Shown piece by piece: positions 7,701 through 15,332 of a stretch of 34,825 nucleotides of DNA. Source of the DNA: Turneriella parva (GTDB lineage: Bacteria > Spirochaetota > Leptospiria > Turneriellales > Turneriellaceae); assembly GCA_020719945.1 (NCBI GenBank), contig DYPL01000024.1, positions 1 to 34,825 on the forward strand. Reading direction: 5' to 3'. The translations under genes and the position numbers were made by a program. Each line of letters opens with the position of its first letter. The stretch's first letter is position 1. A model generated the notes under the pieces. The model did not search any database. It had not been told where the DNA came from and saw only the letters and a list, made by a program, of their open reading frames with translations.

Positions 7701-10678
7701 CGCACCGTATTTTCGCCGGTCGAAAGAATTCCATCCCGGATGGTATCTTCCGTGTTTAACACGCCATTGCCGTCTGTGGCGGGATACCCGCTTATGGATG
7801 GTCCGGCTCCGACGGTTGTCGTAACCGTGCAGGATGGTGGATTAAAAAGATACCCAATATCTTCTGTTTTTCCGGAATCTCGCTCGGTAGACAACAGATA
7901 ATCTCCCTCGTGCGGATCGCTGGCTCCGTCCGCTACATGATTGAATCCAAGATCCTCCGTATCGAGAATTCCGTCTCCGTCGCTGTCTTCCGAGATGGTT
8001 CCCGTTTCCAGAAAAATATTAATTATTTGTGCTGCGGTCGCGTCTGTCAGTTTCGCATTAAATTCTACATAAGCTACCTGAGAAAAATCTCTCGCAGCGC
8101 TGCCAAAGGTTCTCGTTGCAATCGCGGCAAAGGGTTCTGCTCCCGCACTGTCGAAATCATAGTCGAGAACCAGCGAAACCTGTTTTTCTGCTTGGTCTGT
8201 TTTTAACTGCGAAGAATCGAGATGTCCTTCTGCCACATTGTACGGTCCCGGCATTGCAGCATAGGAAGGAGATGCTTTGGGGACGGAAGAAAGCGAGAGC
8301 AGGCCTATGCGTGGGTCTGCCGGATCGCGGTAATACTTATAGAGAAGAGGCGCACGGCTGCAGGCATCGTAGGGGGCCGTGGTCGCTTGGTTTAGCGGTG
8401 GCGAACTCAAGATCCAGTCTCGTTCAGAAATGGGAGCTTCGATGGAATCTTCTGAAGATTCAAAATCGTCTACCAGAGCAACGCCGTATGTATTCTGGTT
8501 GTGTATGCTGCGCGCGGCTTCGGCATACGTGTCTACGTCTACGGCAAGATGTTCGATTTCTCCAAGCGAAAGCATGCCGGCAAGGGCAGACATTTTGTCT
8601 TCCCCATAATGCAGATGCATGTCTGCCTCTGTCACGAGCTGGCTGGCGGGTTCTTCTCCCGGGCGAGGAGCAGAGAAGGGCGAGAACTGTCCGTTATAGA
8701 GCAGCGTGCTCCCTAAAGTGAGCTCTCGCGATGCCTTATACTCCGTGCGTAGCCCGCCAATATATCCCTGGCCAGAAATTCCATACGGAGAATATTCATA
8801 AGAAATTTCAACTTTTGTACCATTTCCGACAAGTGGTTTATCTGGATTTATAAAGGTAAAATATCCAGAATAATAATCTACATAATACAGAGAAGAATCT
8901 ACGGGTTCATTGTCCACGCGAACGCGCACACTGCCTCGCAGAATGTTGGGGTGTCGCAAACGATACGATTGAACTTTTTGCGTGTATTCCAAGCGAAGCT
9001 GCAGAGCCGTGAAATCTGCTGCGCCGGCAGGTGGCTTGTCTGAATACAGGTTGTACCGCGCGGAATCCGAAATATAAAAGGCTCCATTAGTATCCGTTAC
9101 ATTGAGAAATGGTTCGCGCAGAAAAAAGAAAATTCGCCCGGTTTCGTAATCGATAGAATATGTCCCGAGAGAAGAGAGCCCCGCAGCTTGGTTGTAAGCG
9201 CGGTCGAGCAGGCTCATCTGGAAATCGGCTTCGTCTATCTGGCTGTCGTCGGTTTCGTAAATGCCTCGAATTTCGTAAATATCAAGGTTGGGTGAGGCGT
9301 CGTCTATTACGGTTATATCATCGTTTCCTGTAGAAATTCCATTGCGCAATATGTCTTCCTGTAGAGAGCTGTCCCATTTTAGAAAGGTTTCTATTATGCC
9401 TGATCCATCCTGCCATGCCGTGGTGTCGCAGGTAGAAGCAGATGACGTTCTTGTGTAGCGCACAAACACTCTGTCTTCGGGAGATAAAAACGATGGAAAA
9501 ACAATGCGCCCACTTTCGGGATAAAATACATAATCTTTCCCCGAAGTCATTTTGTGGTATTTGCCGAGAGAATCGGATAATGTCCGGGCAGAAATCTGGG
9601 AGAGTACTTTGGCTCCATTAGTATCGTCATTGCGCGCATTGCGATCGTCCAAGTAAATTTCAAGACTTCCGTCTACTATGGATACTGCCGTGCCGGTAAG
9701 GGGTACGCTTCCCGAATAGCGGGAAGACAGCGTCCGAAGGGCAGAAGGACTCGTCCTATTGTAGGAGGCAGAGCTGACAGAAGGAAGGCAACCGTCGCCA
9801 TAATAGAGAAATGGTTCAAGCTGGTAATATTTGCGCGGAGTGTATCGGTACTCCTGGACATGGGAAGTCGTTCTTTTGGTCATCCCCGTAAAGGTCTCTG
9901 TTTCGGATTCCCCCCGCGTGAGCGTGGCAATTCCGTGAAAGGATAGTTTTCCCCGCTGCATTTTCGAGTCGAGACCAATCGTTTTTTTGGAATTTTTTTG
10001 AAACACGGCAAATTCAGATTCTGGTATGGATAAATCAATATTTCCAATGGTCACTTCTCGAACAAACTCCCGCCGTCGGATTGCTTTGTATTGAACCTGT
10101 ACCGTGTTCTCTGTCTGTTTTTCGTTGCGGTCGTAATCTATATCTACAGTAATGCGCTTTCCAATTTTTCCTTTTACGTTTACCTGCATGGGCATTTGCA
10201 CTTGGAAGCCGCGCCGTATTCCGGAAGATTTTGCAATGGAGTAATCATCGGTTCGGTCTTTTTCGGATCGGTAGGCTGTGGCTCCATACGTGGCATTGAT
10301 GTTCGTATTGCCGTAAATCACGAGCTTCACCGCGCCATAATCAAATCCTATTCCTTGGTTTTCCGGAACGCCTTCGGCCTGCTCCACATTGTCCCAGCGC
10401 TCATAAAAAAAATAGCCATCCGCATTGTAGCGATGGTTCGGCTGCATGGATCGCGACCAGGTAATTCGCTCCGCAGAGGAGGCAGGAGAAAGAGCAGGTT
10501 CGGAGAGAAGATTTTGCGTTCGGCTTTGTTGCAGGTATTCCGCATAATGCACTTCGTCATCTTCTTGCGATTCCTGTGCCTGCAAAAAAACCGCGCGAAA
10601 AGAGGCGGCTAAAAAAATTATGCCAAAAAGAAAAATAGCAGGAGCATAAAAAGGGAGCGTGCGTTGCTCAAGCTTCAT
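4769..10678 (-). CDS. SprA/Sov-like giant outer-membrane protein (type IX translocon homologue)
   Basis: The 1969-residue protein opens with a signal peptide (hydrophobic core about 9-33, likely cleavage after LQA). It resembles SprA (Sov in Porphyromonas), the roughly 36-strand outer-membrane barrel through which the type IX secretion system of Bacteroidetes exports proteins. Supporting signs are IGNIDLSIPESEFAVFQKN and a following KMQRGKLSFHGIATLTRGES, matching the SprA pattern of a GD.-LPLPNSEF segment then a GKL-..A..S-.RG segment; two YSIDYETGRIFF / YYVDYYSGYFTF units like SprA_N repeats; VDDFESSEDSI at 736-746 followed by W-LSSPPL, as in the SprA DDFEGS region; Asp-rich calcium-site-like loops DSDGDGILDTEDLG from 898; and a long C-terminal half of alternating amphipathic strands ending in Phe (barrel signal). 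SprA itself is about 2400 residues. No other type IX genes are in the window. The start overlaps the STAS gene by 11 bp. Confidence 0.75.
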   Translation of the reverse strand: MKLEQRTLPFYAPAIFLFGIIFLAASFRAVFLQAQESQEDDEVHYAEYLQQSRTQNLLSEPALSPASSAERITWSRSMQPNHRYNADGYFFYERWDNVEQAEGVPENQGIGFDYGAVKLVIYGNTNINATYGATAYRSEKDRTDDYSIAKSSGIRRGFQVQMPMQVNVKGKIGKRITVDIDYDRNEKQTENTVQVQYKAIRRREFVREVTIGNIDLSIPESEFAVFQKNSKKTIGLDSKMQRGKLSFHGIATLTRGESETETFTGMTKRTTSHVQEYRYTPRKYYQLEPFLYYGDGCLPSVSSASYNRTSPSALRTLSSRYSGSVPLTGTAVSIVDGSLEIYLDDRNARNDDTNGAKVLSQISARTLSDSLGKYHKMTSGKDYVFYPESGRIVFPSFLSPEDRVFVRYTRTSSASTCDTTAWQDGSGIIETFLKWDSSLQEDILRNGISTGNDDITVIDDASPNLDIYEIRGIYETDDSQIDEADFQMSLLDRAYNQAAGLSSLGTYSIDYETGRIFFFLREPFLNVTDTNGAFYISDSARYNLYSDKPPAGAADFTALQLRLEYTQKVQSYRLRHPNILRGSVRVRVDNEPVDSSLYYVDYYSGYFTFINPDKPLVGNGTKVEISYEYSPYGISGQGYIGGLRTEYKASRELTLGSTLLYNGQFSPFSAPRPGEEPASQLVTEADMHLHYGEDKMSALAGMLSLGEIEHLAVDVDTYAEAARSIHNQNTYGVALVDDFESSEDSIEAPISERDWILSSPPLNQATTAPYDACSRAPLLYKYYRDPADPRIGLLSLSSVPKASPSYAAMPGPYNVAEGHLDSSQLKTDQAEKQVSLVLDYDFDSAGAEPFAAIATRTFGSAARDFSQVAYVEFNAKLTDATAAQIINIFLETGTISEDSDGDGILDTEDLGFNHVADGASDPHEGDYLLSTERDSGKTEDIGYLFNPPSCTVTTTVGAGPSISGYPATDGNGVLNTEDTIRDGILSTGENTVRIPDGTTAFIADHSGDNTISPGEWKHFRFLIDRNKLTNSQKQALSSVYSLRLFITPDSGSGKGKLLIDGIKFGSPRWRSARAITPSGDSAEITDPEYFSALIMDNFNSRDEYYSEAFIKQKRDDYEKLHGKYTNTEYDRLREATLKVTYDFQSSYTRYFISRVFPDPMNLEQYGKMHIWSRTRSHSGSEKVFLRIGSDESNYFEFETSLPGNSWTNLSFDLKRPSAAMGRPNLQEISLVQIGMGDDTTLGSGEIWFNDITVSDVSLLTDDAWLFRSTVKITEPLYTTKSGTPILSDIVLHYQQKHRGKDFSGIGTSRYHYSEDHSFFTANTNITPWWKSAYSFNALYTMADPESILVSSDKRGSRTELNHSVKNDFQFEQTGIPDVSTQYNYQSISRNYRDFLKTGIEDSDRLETIEEQKIHSPSVALKEEKKIIGNAKLIYQFRSSLRYFHKRMESVNIDDSNSLVSSDSEKEQSEDSENSLTLENSFFSMTPSIRHSRKMLLEKKLTDSNILQPLHGEFTLPYTRPGNFRYRQRITDASLKNSLRFKALSMETEASILYQENSFRDNPISFEEESYQRLKQPSTQTLISLSIPVKPPAIHNMLKFFSSFVPRFEREITLAENSLPYTRGRELLEDELGFRRVVPPLSVRSMDLFSYPFWYGFVSQNRKENNFSNAREYVRTTKYRPVLPADSEALLLEYSNSLSQRDSVAFPSKFQLPKEIFIITDFRLAQEARRSSLTALPQQQVLLAYTVRETMDLMKLIDMPFLENLGGRSFTSELRYTFDRKMRITENLREDAHTPGLTLTFTWNTKKSERRTLSLLLNYRLSQYTEEEYLSPDGPEADKILYQAIPERGALIGKTEHGAQTALEYTTEMESLRVYLAELTKLNLTYKPRYSAKISADLNRIEYARDETITTPTTLDRYAVNQTLDINLHQNVTGNFNVLTLWDIHRDVHTKNTEQEILGLEIGLGARILF

Positions 10679-11015
10679 TCTCCACCGGATATTTGTCTCT
10701 GAGTTCTCCCGGAGTCAGAATATGGAAAAAATTGTTGAGTCCGGCTATTTTGAATATTTTTTCGATCATGGGTACCAGCCCGGACAGAAATAGAGCCATA
10801 TTTTTTCCGTTGAGTTCGTTGACCAGTTTAATAAGAGTGCCAATGCCGGAGGAATCGATATAGGTAACGAGAGCAAGATCCAGAATCACTATGAAGCCAG
10901 GGCCGGGTTGCATGTTGTCAATGGCATGTTTTAGATCCAGCGATGTATACATGTCCAGTGAGCCATCCAGTGACAGAACGGCATACGAGTCTGTTTTTTG
11001 ATTTCGAATTTTCAT
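10668..11015 (-). CDS. STAS-domain anti-sigma-factor antagonist
   Basis: The 115-residue product (start chosen at MKIRNQKTDSY) is a single STAS domain of the SpoIIAA/RsbV type. Such proteins free a sigma factor or other target by binding an anti-sigma kinase. The expected features are present: VLSLDGSLDMYTSLDLKHAI at the N-terminal side, a VILDLALVTYIDSSGIG core with Ser55 in the DSSG motif as the probable phosphorylation site, and a C-terminal FKIAGLNNFFHI helix region. Longer starts exist (ATG at 11027, GTG at 11111), but GGAAG lies 5 bp before the ATG at 11015 and the shorter form fits the family length. Its stop overlaps the start of the SprA-like gene, so the two form one operon. No partner kinase or sigma factor is nearby. 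Regulation of the large membrane protein is inference. Confidence 0.82.
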   Translation of the reverse strand: MKIRNQKTDSYAVLSLDGSLDMYTSLDLKHAIDNMQPGPGFIVILDLALVTYIDSSGIGTLIKLVNELNGKNMALFLSGLVPMIEKIFKIAGLNNFFHILTPGELRDKYPVENEA

Positions 11016-11159
11016 AGACTCTTCCATTTTCTGTTCTGCCCTGCCTTTGGCAACAATTTTTAGGTAAGGGCGAATTAAAACGCGCTTGTTCGCTTTAATC
11101 CAGAAAAACACTCAATGAAAGAGCAAAGCAGCCGATGATGGGAGCATCGGGAGACTACA

Positions 11160-11729
11160 ATGAAGAATATTTTCACCCAAATAGCTGTTTCACTTATCCT
11201 TATCTTTCCTCTCGCAGCACAAGAAAAAAATATGCTGGAGGAGGAAATTGCAGATCTGCACGTACAGCTAAATACTCTGGTAACGGATTACATAGAAACC
11301 CGCGATGGAGTAAGTAAAGACGGCACGCTCAAGCTGCCTCTCGATATGGGACTTCGCAACCGGATTGAAGATCCACAACCATTCACCTTCAAAGAAGAGG
11401 CAATCCTCAAAGTGAGCGGAAAAGCCATCACCGGCATCGAGTTTTATTTTACAAAGACAATCATTGCCAATTTAATGATACAGACGCGTCGTTATGTCAA
11501 CGAAGCACCCGGTGGAAGCACAGACGGTATCAAAATCATCTACGAATCCAACATGGATGAGGGCACAGAAATCAAGATCGCAGATCTTGGAAATTCCTTG
11601 AAGCATGTCTCCATGCGCCAGTACCGGGACTATCTCACGCAGACAGTTCGAGTGTTACAACTTGCACGAGAGTACCGGGAAGAAGACCAGAGACTCGAAG
11701 TTAATAAAGTCATATTTCTGAATGAATAA
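11160..11729 (+). CDS. Small exported protein of unknown function
   Basis: I do not recognise a family. The 189-residue product has a good signal peptide (MKNIFTQIAVSLILIFPLAA, cleavage likely before QEKN). A short heptad-like helix (LEEEIADLHVQLNTLVTDYIE) follows, then a strand-rich centre around LKVSGKAITGIEFYFTKTIIANLMIQTRRYV, and a charged C-terminal helix. A GGGAG sequence 6 bp before the ATG makes the start secure. The pattern of a short coiled segment plus a small beta domain is common among periplasmic or surface-exposed spirochaete proteins. The stop overlaps the start of the HAD pseudogene (ATGAATAA), so the two were once translationally coupled. Confidence 0.7.
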   Translation: MKNIFTQIAVSLILIFPLAAQEKNMLEEEIADLHVQLNTLVTDYIETRDGVSKDGTLKLPLDMGLRNRIEDPQPFTFKEEAILKVSGKAITGIEFYFTKTIIANLMIQTRRYVNEAPGGSTDGIKIIYESNMDEGTEIKIADLGNSLKHVSMRQYRDYLTQTVRVLQLAREYREEDQRLEVNKVIFLNE

Positions 11730-11956
11730 CTGCCCGCACCTGTATCTTTTCGATGTCGATGGCACACTCATCCGCAGTGGTGGCGCCGGCAGGCATGACT
11801 CTCGTAGGAGATACTCCGTTTGACATAGAAGCGGCAAGGGAGGCTGGCGCTGTCGCCGTAGCAGTGACCACGGGAATTTACGCGGCGCAGGAATTACAGC
11901 ACGCCGATAAGGTATACAATTCGCTGCTGGATTTTGCACGGGATTTACTTAAGTAA
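11722..11956 (+). pseudogene. HAD-superfamily phosphatase with internal deletion
   Basis: The reading frame from ATG 11722 encodes MNNCPHLYLFDVDGTLIRSGGAG, the motif I of a phosphoglycolate-phosphatase-like HAD enzyme, then runs out of frame into a stop at 11821-11823. In the +1 frame the sequence resumes as GMTLVGDTPFDIEAAREAGA and continues to a stop at 11954-11956; this is motif IV plus the C-terminus of the same family. Roughly 150 residues that should lie between (cap domain, motifs II and III) are absent, and the joint near 11790-11796 is out of frame. A frameshift alone cannot explain this; it is an internal deletion. The remnant cannot be catalytic. The ATG overlaps the upstream gene's stop, showing an old two-gene operon. 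Confidence 0.85.
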
Positions 11957-11999
11957 AACCGCCGAAGCCAAAAGTCGTTCTGTATTCGATATCGCCGGG

Positions 12000-12287
12000 T
12001 TAGCGTTCCATATCCGATGTTTCTCCGAGTCTGTTTAATTGCTCCTCAAATGTTTCCGGCTTTTCAACCGGTATGCAGTCGGAATGCGGGTAATGTTCTT
12101 TTTTCTGCATAAAGTATTTGGCCCAGCCACGGTAATCAAAGCGACCATCTTCTGAAATCAAAGAATCTTCCAGATAGTGCTTTCCTTTACTCGTAAGTCC
12201 GCGCTGGGGGTCGCACGGATCTACGGGGATATTTTTCCCGCAGGCAGCCAGCAACATAAGGACAGTAAACAGCAGCAGGGGCCTCAT
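12000..12287 (-). CDS. Small predicted lipoprotein
   Basis: The 95-residue product has a typical lipoprotein signal (MRPLLLFTVLMLLAAC) with a lipobox ending at Cys16, so it is probably membrane anchored and periplasmic or surface exposed. The mature part is short and hydrophilic with two further cysteines (in VDPCDPQRG and HSDCIPVEK) that could pair. I do not recognise a domain. A run of GGGGGA lies about 3 bp before the start, supporting it. It is divergent from purH across 62 bp and convergent with the HAD remnant. Confidence 0.68.
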   Translation of the reverse strand: MRPLLLFTVLMLLAACGKNIPVDPCDPQRGLTSKGKHYLEDSLISEDGRFDYRGWAKYFMQKKEHYPHSDCIPVEKPETFEEQLNRLGETSDMER

Positions 12288-12349
12288 AATCCCCCGTGTC
12301 AGATTTCGTTCTGCTTGACAAGGTGAATTTCAGTTGAAACCTGTTTGTT

Positions 12350-13897
12350 ATGAAGAAAATCAAACGTGCTCTTATTTCTGTTTCTGATAAATCAGGTCTT
12401 GTCGATCTCGCTCTCTTTTTAAAAGACCAGGGAGTGGAAATGTTCTCCACGGGTGGTACCCTGAGAAGTCTTACCGAAAACGGAATAGAGGCTCGTTCTG
12501 TAGAAAGCTATACCGGCTTTCCCGAAATGCTCGATGGTCGCGTAAAAACTCTGCACCCCAAAATTCATGGCGGCATTCTTGCCCGCCGTGACATTCCCGC
12601 GCACATGGATGCCCTCGAAAAATATGAAATTGCTACTTTCGATTTGCTCATCATTAATCTGTATCCCCTTGAAGAAGTACTTCGCAGGGATTCTTTTTCT
12701 TTTGAAGAAGCCATAGAAAATATTGACATTGGCGGCCCCTCGATGATTCGCAGTGCCGCAAAAAATTATAAGGATGTCGCTGTAGTCGTCAATCCACTGC
12801 GCTATGGAGCCCTTAAAGAAATGATGGTATCGAACAACGCAGCTACCTCGGAGGAATTTCGCTTTTCACTCATGGTAGAGGCGTTTTCGAGAACAGCAGC
12901 ATACGATGTCGTAATTTCTACCTATCTTCGTTCTCTTCAGGGAGATGAATTTCCCGATGCTATCGGCATGGCTTTTCGGCGCGAACAGGAACTTCGCTAT
13001 GGCGAAAACCCGCACCAGAAGGCAGCATTTTATGTCCCCGTTCTCCAGACAGAAAAACCCTGGAACCAGTTACACGGAAAAGAGCTATCCTATAACAATC
13101 TGCTCGATCTCGATACAGCCATCCGCCTTTCCGCAGAAATGCAGGAACCAACGGTCGCTATTTTTAAGCACACGAATCCCTGCGGTGTGGCATTTGGAAA
13201 ATCCCAGTCTGAAAATATGAAACGCGCCATGGAAGCAGATCCAGTCAGTTTTTTTGGCGGCATTGTTGTCATTACCGAAACAGTGAACGCAGAAACGGCA
13301 GCACTCATAGGCGACCAATTCTTTGAAATTGTCGTTGCACCCGGTTACGACAAAGAGGCCTTTTCGATTCTTAGCAAAAAGAAAAATATCCGCATCATAG
13401 AAGTTCCGGATCTCAACGGGATGCGTCTCAATCGCCTTGAGATTCGCAATTCTGCCGGTGGATTTCTCGCGCAGGAGGCAGATATCGCGATACCGGATCC
13501 ATCCGCCTGGAAAACGGTCACCAAAGCGACAGCTACAGAAAAACAAATTCAGGATCTCGCTTTTGCTTTCCACATTGTCAAATATGTTAAATCCAATGCC
13601 ATCGTGCTCGTAAAAGATGGCATGACGATTGGCATAGGTGCTGGCCAGATGAGCCGTGTTGACAGTATGCGCATTGCCATGGAAAAAGCCGCGATTGCGG
13701 GGTTTACCACACAGGGAGCGGTTCTCGCTTCCGATGCCTTTTTCCCGTTTCGCGATGCCGTAGACATTGCGGCAAAGGCAGGCATTGCGGCCATAGTGCA
13801 GCCAGGTGGCTCCATGCGCGACGAAGATTCCATTCAGGCAGCAGACGAGGCCGGCATTGCAATGCTCATGAGTGGCGTGCGGCATTTCCGCCATTAA
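12350..13897 (+). CDS. purH: Bifunctional AICAR formyltransferase / IMP cyclohydrolase
   Basis: This 515-residue protein matches PurH, which performs the last two steps of purine synthesis: formylation of AICAR with 10-formyl-tetrahydrofolate and closure of the ring to IMP. The N-terminal cyclohydrolase (MGS-like) domain is seen as RALISVSDKSGLVDLA, FSTGGTLRSL and GRVKTLHPKIHGGILARR. The INLYPLEEVL and ENIDIGGPSMIRSAAKN blocks follow. The transformylase domain contains ELRYGENPHQKAAFY and the catalytic KHTNPCG (Lys273-His274). Length and motif order are normal. No Shine-Dalgarno precedes the ATG. A TTGACA box begins 35 bp upstream, but no good -10 is seen. The next gene starts two bases after the stop, so they share a transcript. 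Confidence 0.96.
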   Translation: MKKIKRALISVSDKSGLVDLALFLKDQGVEMFSTGGTLRSLTENGIEARSVESYTGFPEMLDGRVKTLHPKIHGGILARRDIPAHMDALEKYEIATFDLLIINLYPLEEVLRRDSFSFEEAIENIDIGGPSMIRSAAKNYKDVAVVVNPLRYGALKEMMVSNNAATSEEFRFSLMVEAFSRTAAYDVVISTYLRSLQGDEFPDAIGMAFRREQELRYGENPHQKAAFYVPVLQTEKPWNQLHGKELSYNNLLDLDTAIRLSAEMQEPTVAIFKHTNPCGVAFGKSQSENMKRAMEADPVSFFGGIVVITETVNAETAALIGDQFFEIVVAPGYDKEAFSILSKKKNIRIIEVPDLNGMRLNRLEIRNSAGGFLAQEADIAIPDPSAWKTVTKATATEKQIQDLAFAFHIVKYVKSNAIVLVKDGMTIGIGAGQMSRVDSMRIAMEKAAIAGFTTQGAVLASDAFFPFRDAVDIAAKAGIAAIVQPGGSMRDEDSIQAADEAGIAMLMSGVRHFRH

Positions 13898-13899
13898 TC

Positions 13900-15246
13900 G
13901 TGGATATTAAAAAACTCAGGCGGGACGACTACGTCGTCCTCGAGTGCAAGGCACTTGCTGCAGAAGGGATGGGTCTCTGCCATCTTCCCGAAGGCCTTGG
14001 TCGCGGTCCTTCTACCGGATTTGTCTGGGGTGTTCTCGAGGGCGAAACCTTTATTGCCCGCATCGCTAAAACGCATTCCGGGGTTTTCTTTGGCATTCTT
14101 GCCACAAGGGCAGAACTCCCGGAGGAGATTCTTGCGCTAAACGAAGAACCCGTTTTTGTAGACGAAGAATTTGCACTTCTCAGAAAATCGCCCCGCAGAG
14201 TTGTTTCGGATTGTTCCAACTTTGTTCATTGCGGCGGCTGCAAACTTCGGCATATTTCCTACCAGGACAGCCTCGATGTCAAGCGCGGCTGGTTGCAGAA
14301 TCATTTGCGCCGGGAAAAAATTTCTCACGAAAATATCGAGATCGTACCGTCTCCCGTGACAGAGCAGTATCGCAACCATGTACAGATCCACATTAATAAA
14401 TACAGGCAGAGAGGTTTTTATGCGCCTTTCAGTTACACAACGGTTCCGTTCCCGGAAGAGGGCTGCCGTCTGTATCCACAAAAACAGGCGGATGCACTAT
14501 TTCCGGAAGAATTGTCTCTGGAACGTGTGGTTCGCATTCGCCACGATGCCCGTTCCGGAAACTTTCAGTTTACAGCCTTTAATTCTCCGGGAGATAAAAC
14601 GGTCCGTTTTGCGTACCACATTGAATATCCGCCGGGAACAGTGACAACCATCGAACAGTCCAACACGGCTTTTTTTCAGGTTAACAACCATGCACTGCCA
14701 TTATGGTTAAAACAGATAGAGCAGTATTTTACTGTTTCACTTCCCGAGCGAAAAGGCCGAGTTCTCGAACTTTTTTCTGGATCCGGATTCATCACCCGCC
14801 ATTTATCGTATACATTTGCTCTCGACGTTGTGGGCATAGATACGCTAAAAAAAAGCGATGCTACTTCTGCCGGTTACCATAATGACCAGTACGGAGATGC
14901 ACCTTCCGGAAAGTATTTTAGTGATAATTATATTCAGGCAGATTTGACCAATTTATCTGTCTTAAAAGAGAAAGATAGATTGAGGATACGAGAATTTGGC
15001 CCGGATATTCTGCTGCTTAATCCTCCGCGTTCCGGATTTGCTCCTTCTCAATCAGATATTTTGTTCGAAGAACTGATTCCATCTTTCACGGGCAATATCG
15101 TGTATTCCTCCTGCAACGGGGCTACTCTGGCCAGGGATCTTCCTGCGTTTCTAAAGCGAGGGTATTCCATTGCAGAAATGAAAATACTTGATTTCTTTCC
15201 TTATACTGCGCATTTTGAAATACTCGTTTTTTTACGTAAGCTCTGA
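13900..15246 (+). CDS. 23S rRNA (uracil-C5)-methyltransferase, RlmD/RumA-like
   Basis: The 448-residue product belongs to the RumA/TrmA family, which methylates C5 of a uracil in RNA using S-adenosylmethionine. An N-terminal TRAM-like RNA-binding region (about 5-70) leads into an iron-sulphur motif, Cys105-X5-Cys111-X2-Cys114 with the fourth ligand likely Cys189. The SAM fold begins at RVLELFSGSGFITRHL (about 287-302). LLLNPPRSGF at 371-380 and Cys405 in YSSCNGATLARDL (catalytic nucleophile) follow. The iron-sulphur cysteines favour RlmD/RlmCD over TrmA, but which uracil is modified cannot be told. Start is GTG 13900, two bases after purH, with no clear Shine-Dalgarno. It was chosen because later starts would cut into the TRAM region. 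Confidence 0.88.
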   Translation: MDIKKLRRDDYVVLECKALAAEGMGLCHLPEGLGRGPSTGFVWGVLEGETFIARIAKTHSGVFFGILATRAELPEEILALNEEPVFVDEEFALLRKSPRRVVSDCSNFVHCGGCKLRHISYQDSLDVKRGWLQNHLRREKISHENIEIVPSPVTEQYRNHVQIHINKYRQRGFYAPFSYTTVPFPEEGCRLYPQKQADALFPEELSLERVVRIRHDARSGNFQFTAFNSPGDKTVRFAYHIEYPPGTVTTIEQSNTAFFQVNNHALPLWLKQIEQYFTVSLPERKGRVLELFSGSGFITRHLSYTFALDVVGIDTLKKSDATSAGYHNDQYGDAPSGKYFSDNYIQADLTNLSVLKEKDRLRIREFGPDILLLNPPRSGFAPSQSDILFEELIPSFTGNIVYSSCNGATLARDLPAFLKRGYSIAEMKILDFFPYTAHFEILVFLRKL

Positions 15247-15293
15247 TACAGGATGCCGTCGGCTTGTTTCGCGCCGTCGCTACGCGAACAGAG
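15241..15293. terminator. Possible stem-loop between convergent rRNA methyltransferase and hemE genes
   Basis: TTCGCG at 15268-15273 pairs with CGCGAA at 15283-15288 across a 9-base loop. CTCTG at 15241-15245 could extend it with CAGAG at 15289-15293 across a bulge. It sits between the stops of two convergent genes, where a shared terminator is expected. There is no U-run on either strand, so intrinsic termination is doubtful. Confidence 0.3.
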
Positions 15294-15332
15294 GTTGTTC
15301 CCTAACCAGAGAATAATCGCCCGGAGAGGTGC

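Noticed and set aside
8116-8721. 201-residue frame antisense to the SprA-like gene
   Set aside because: Low-complexity Arg/Leu-rich translation typical of antisense frames; the sense protein continues without break.
12315-12320. TTGACA as a full promoter for purH
   Set aside because: The -35 matches perfectly, but 16-19 bp downstream there is only AAACCTGTT, not a usable -10, so no promoter is called.
13085-13894. 269-residue frame antisense to purH
   Set aside because: A shadow of a clear purH frame; rich in Cys, His and Arg in a random-looking way, with no domain pattern.
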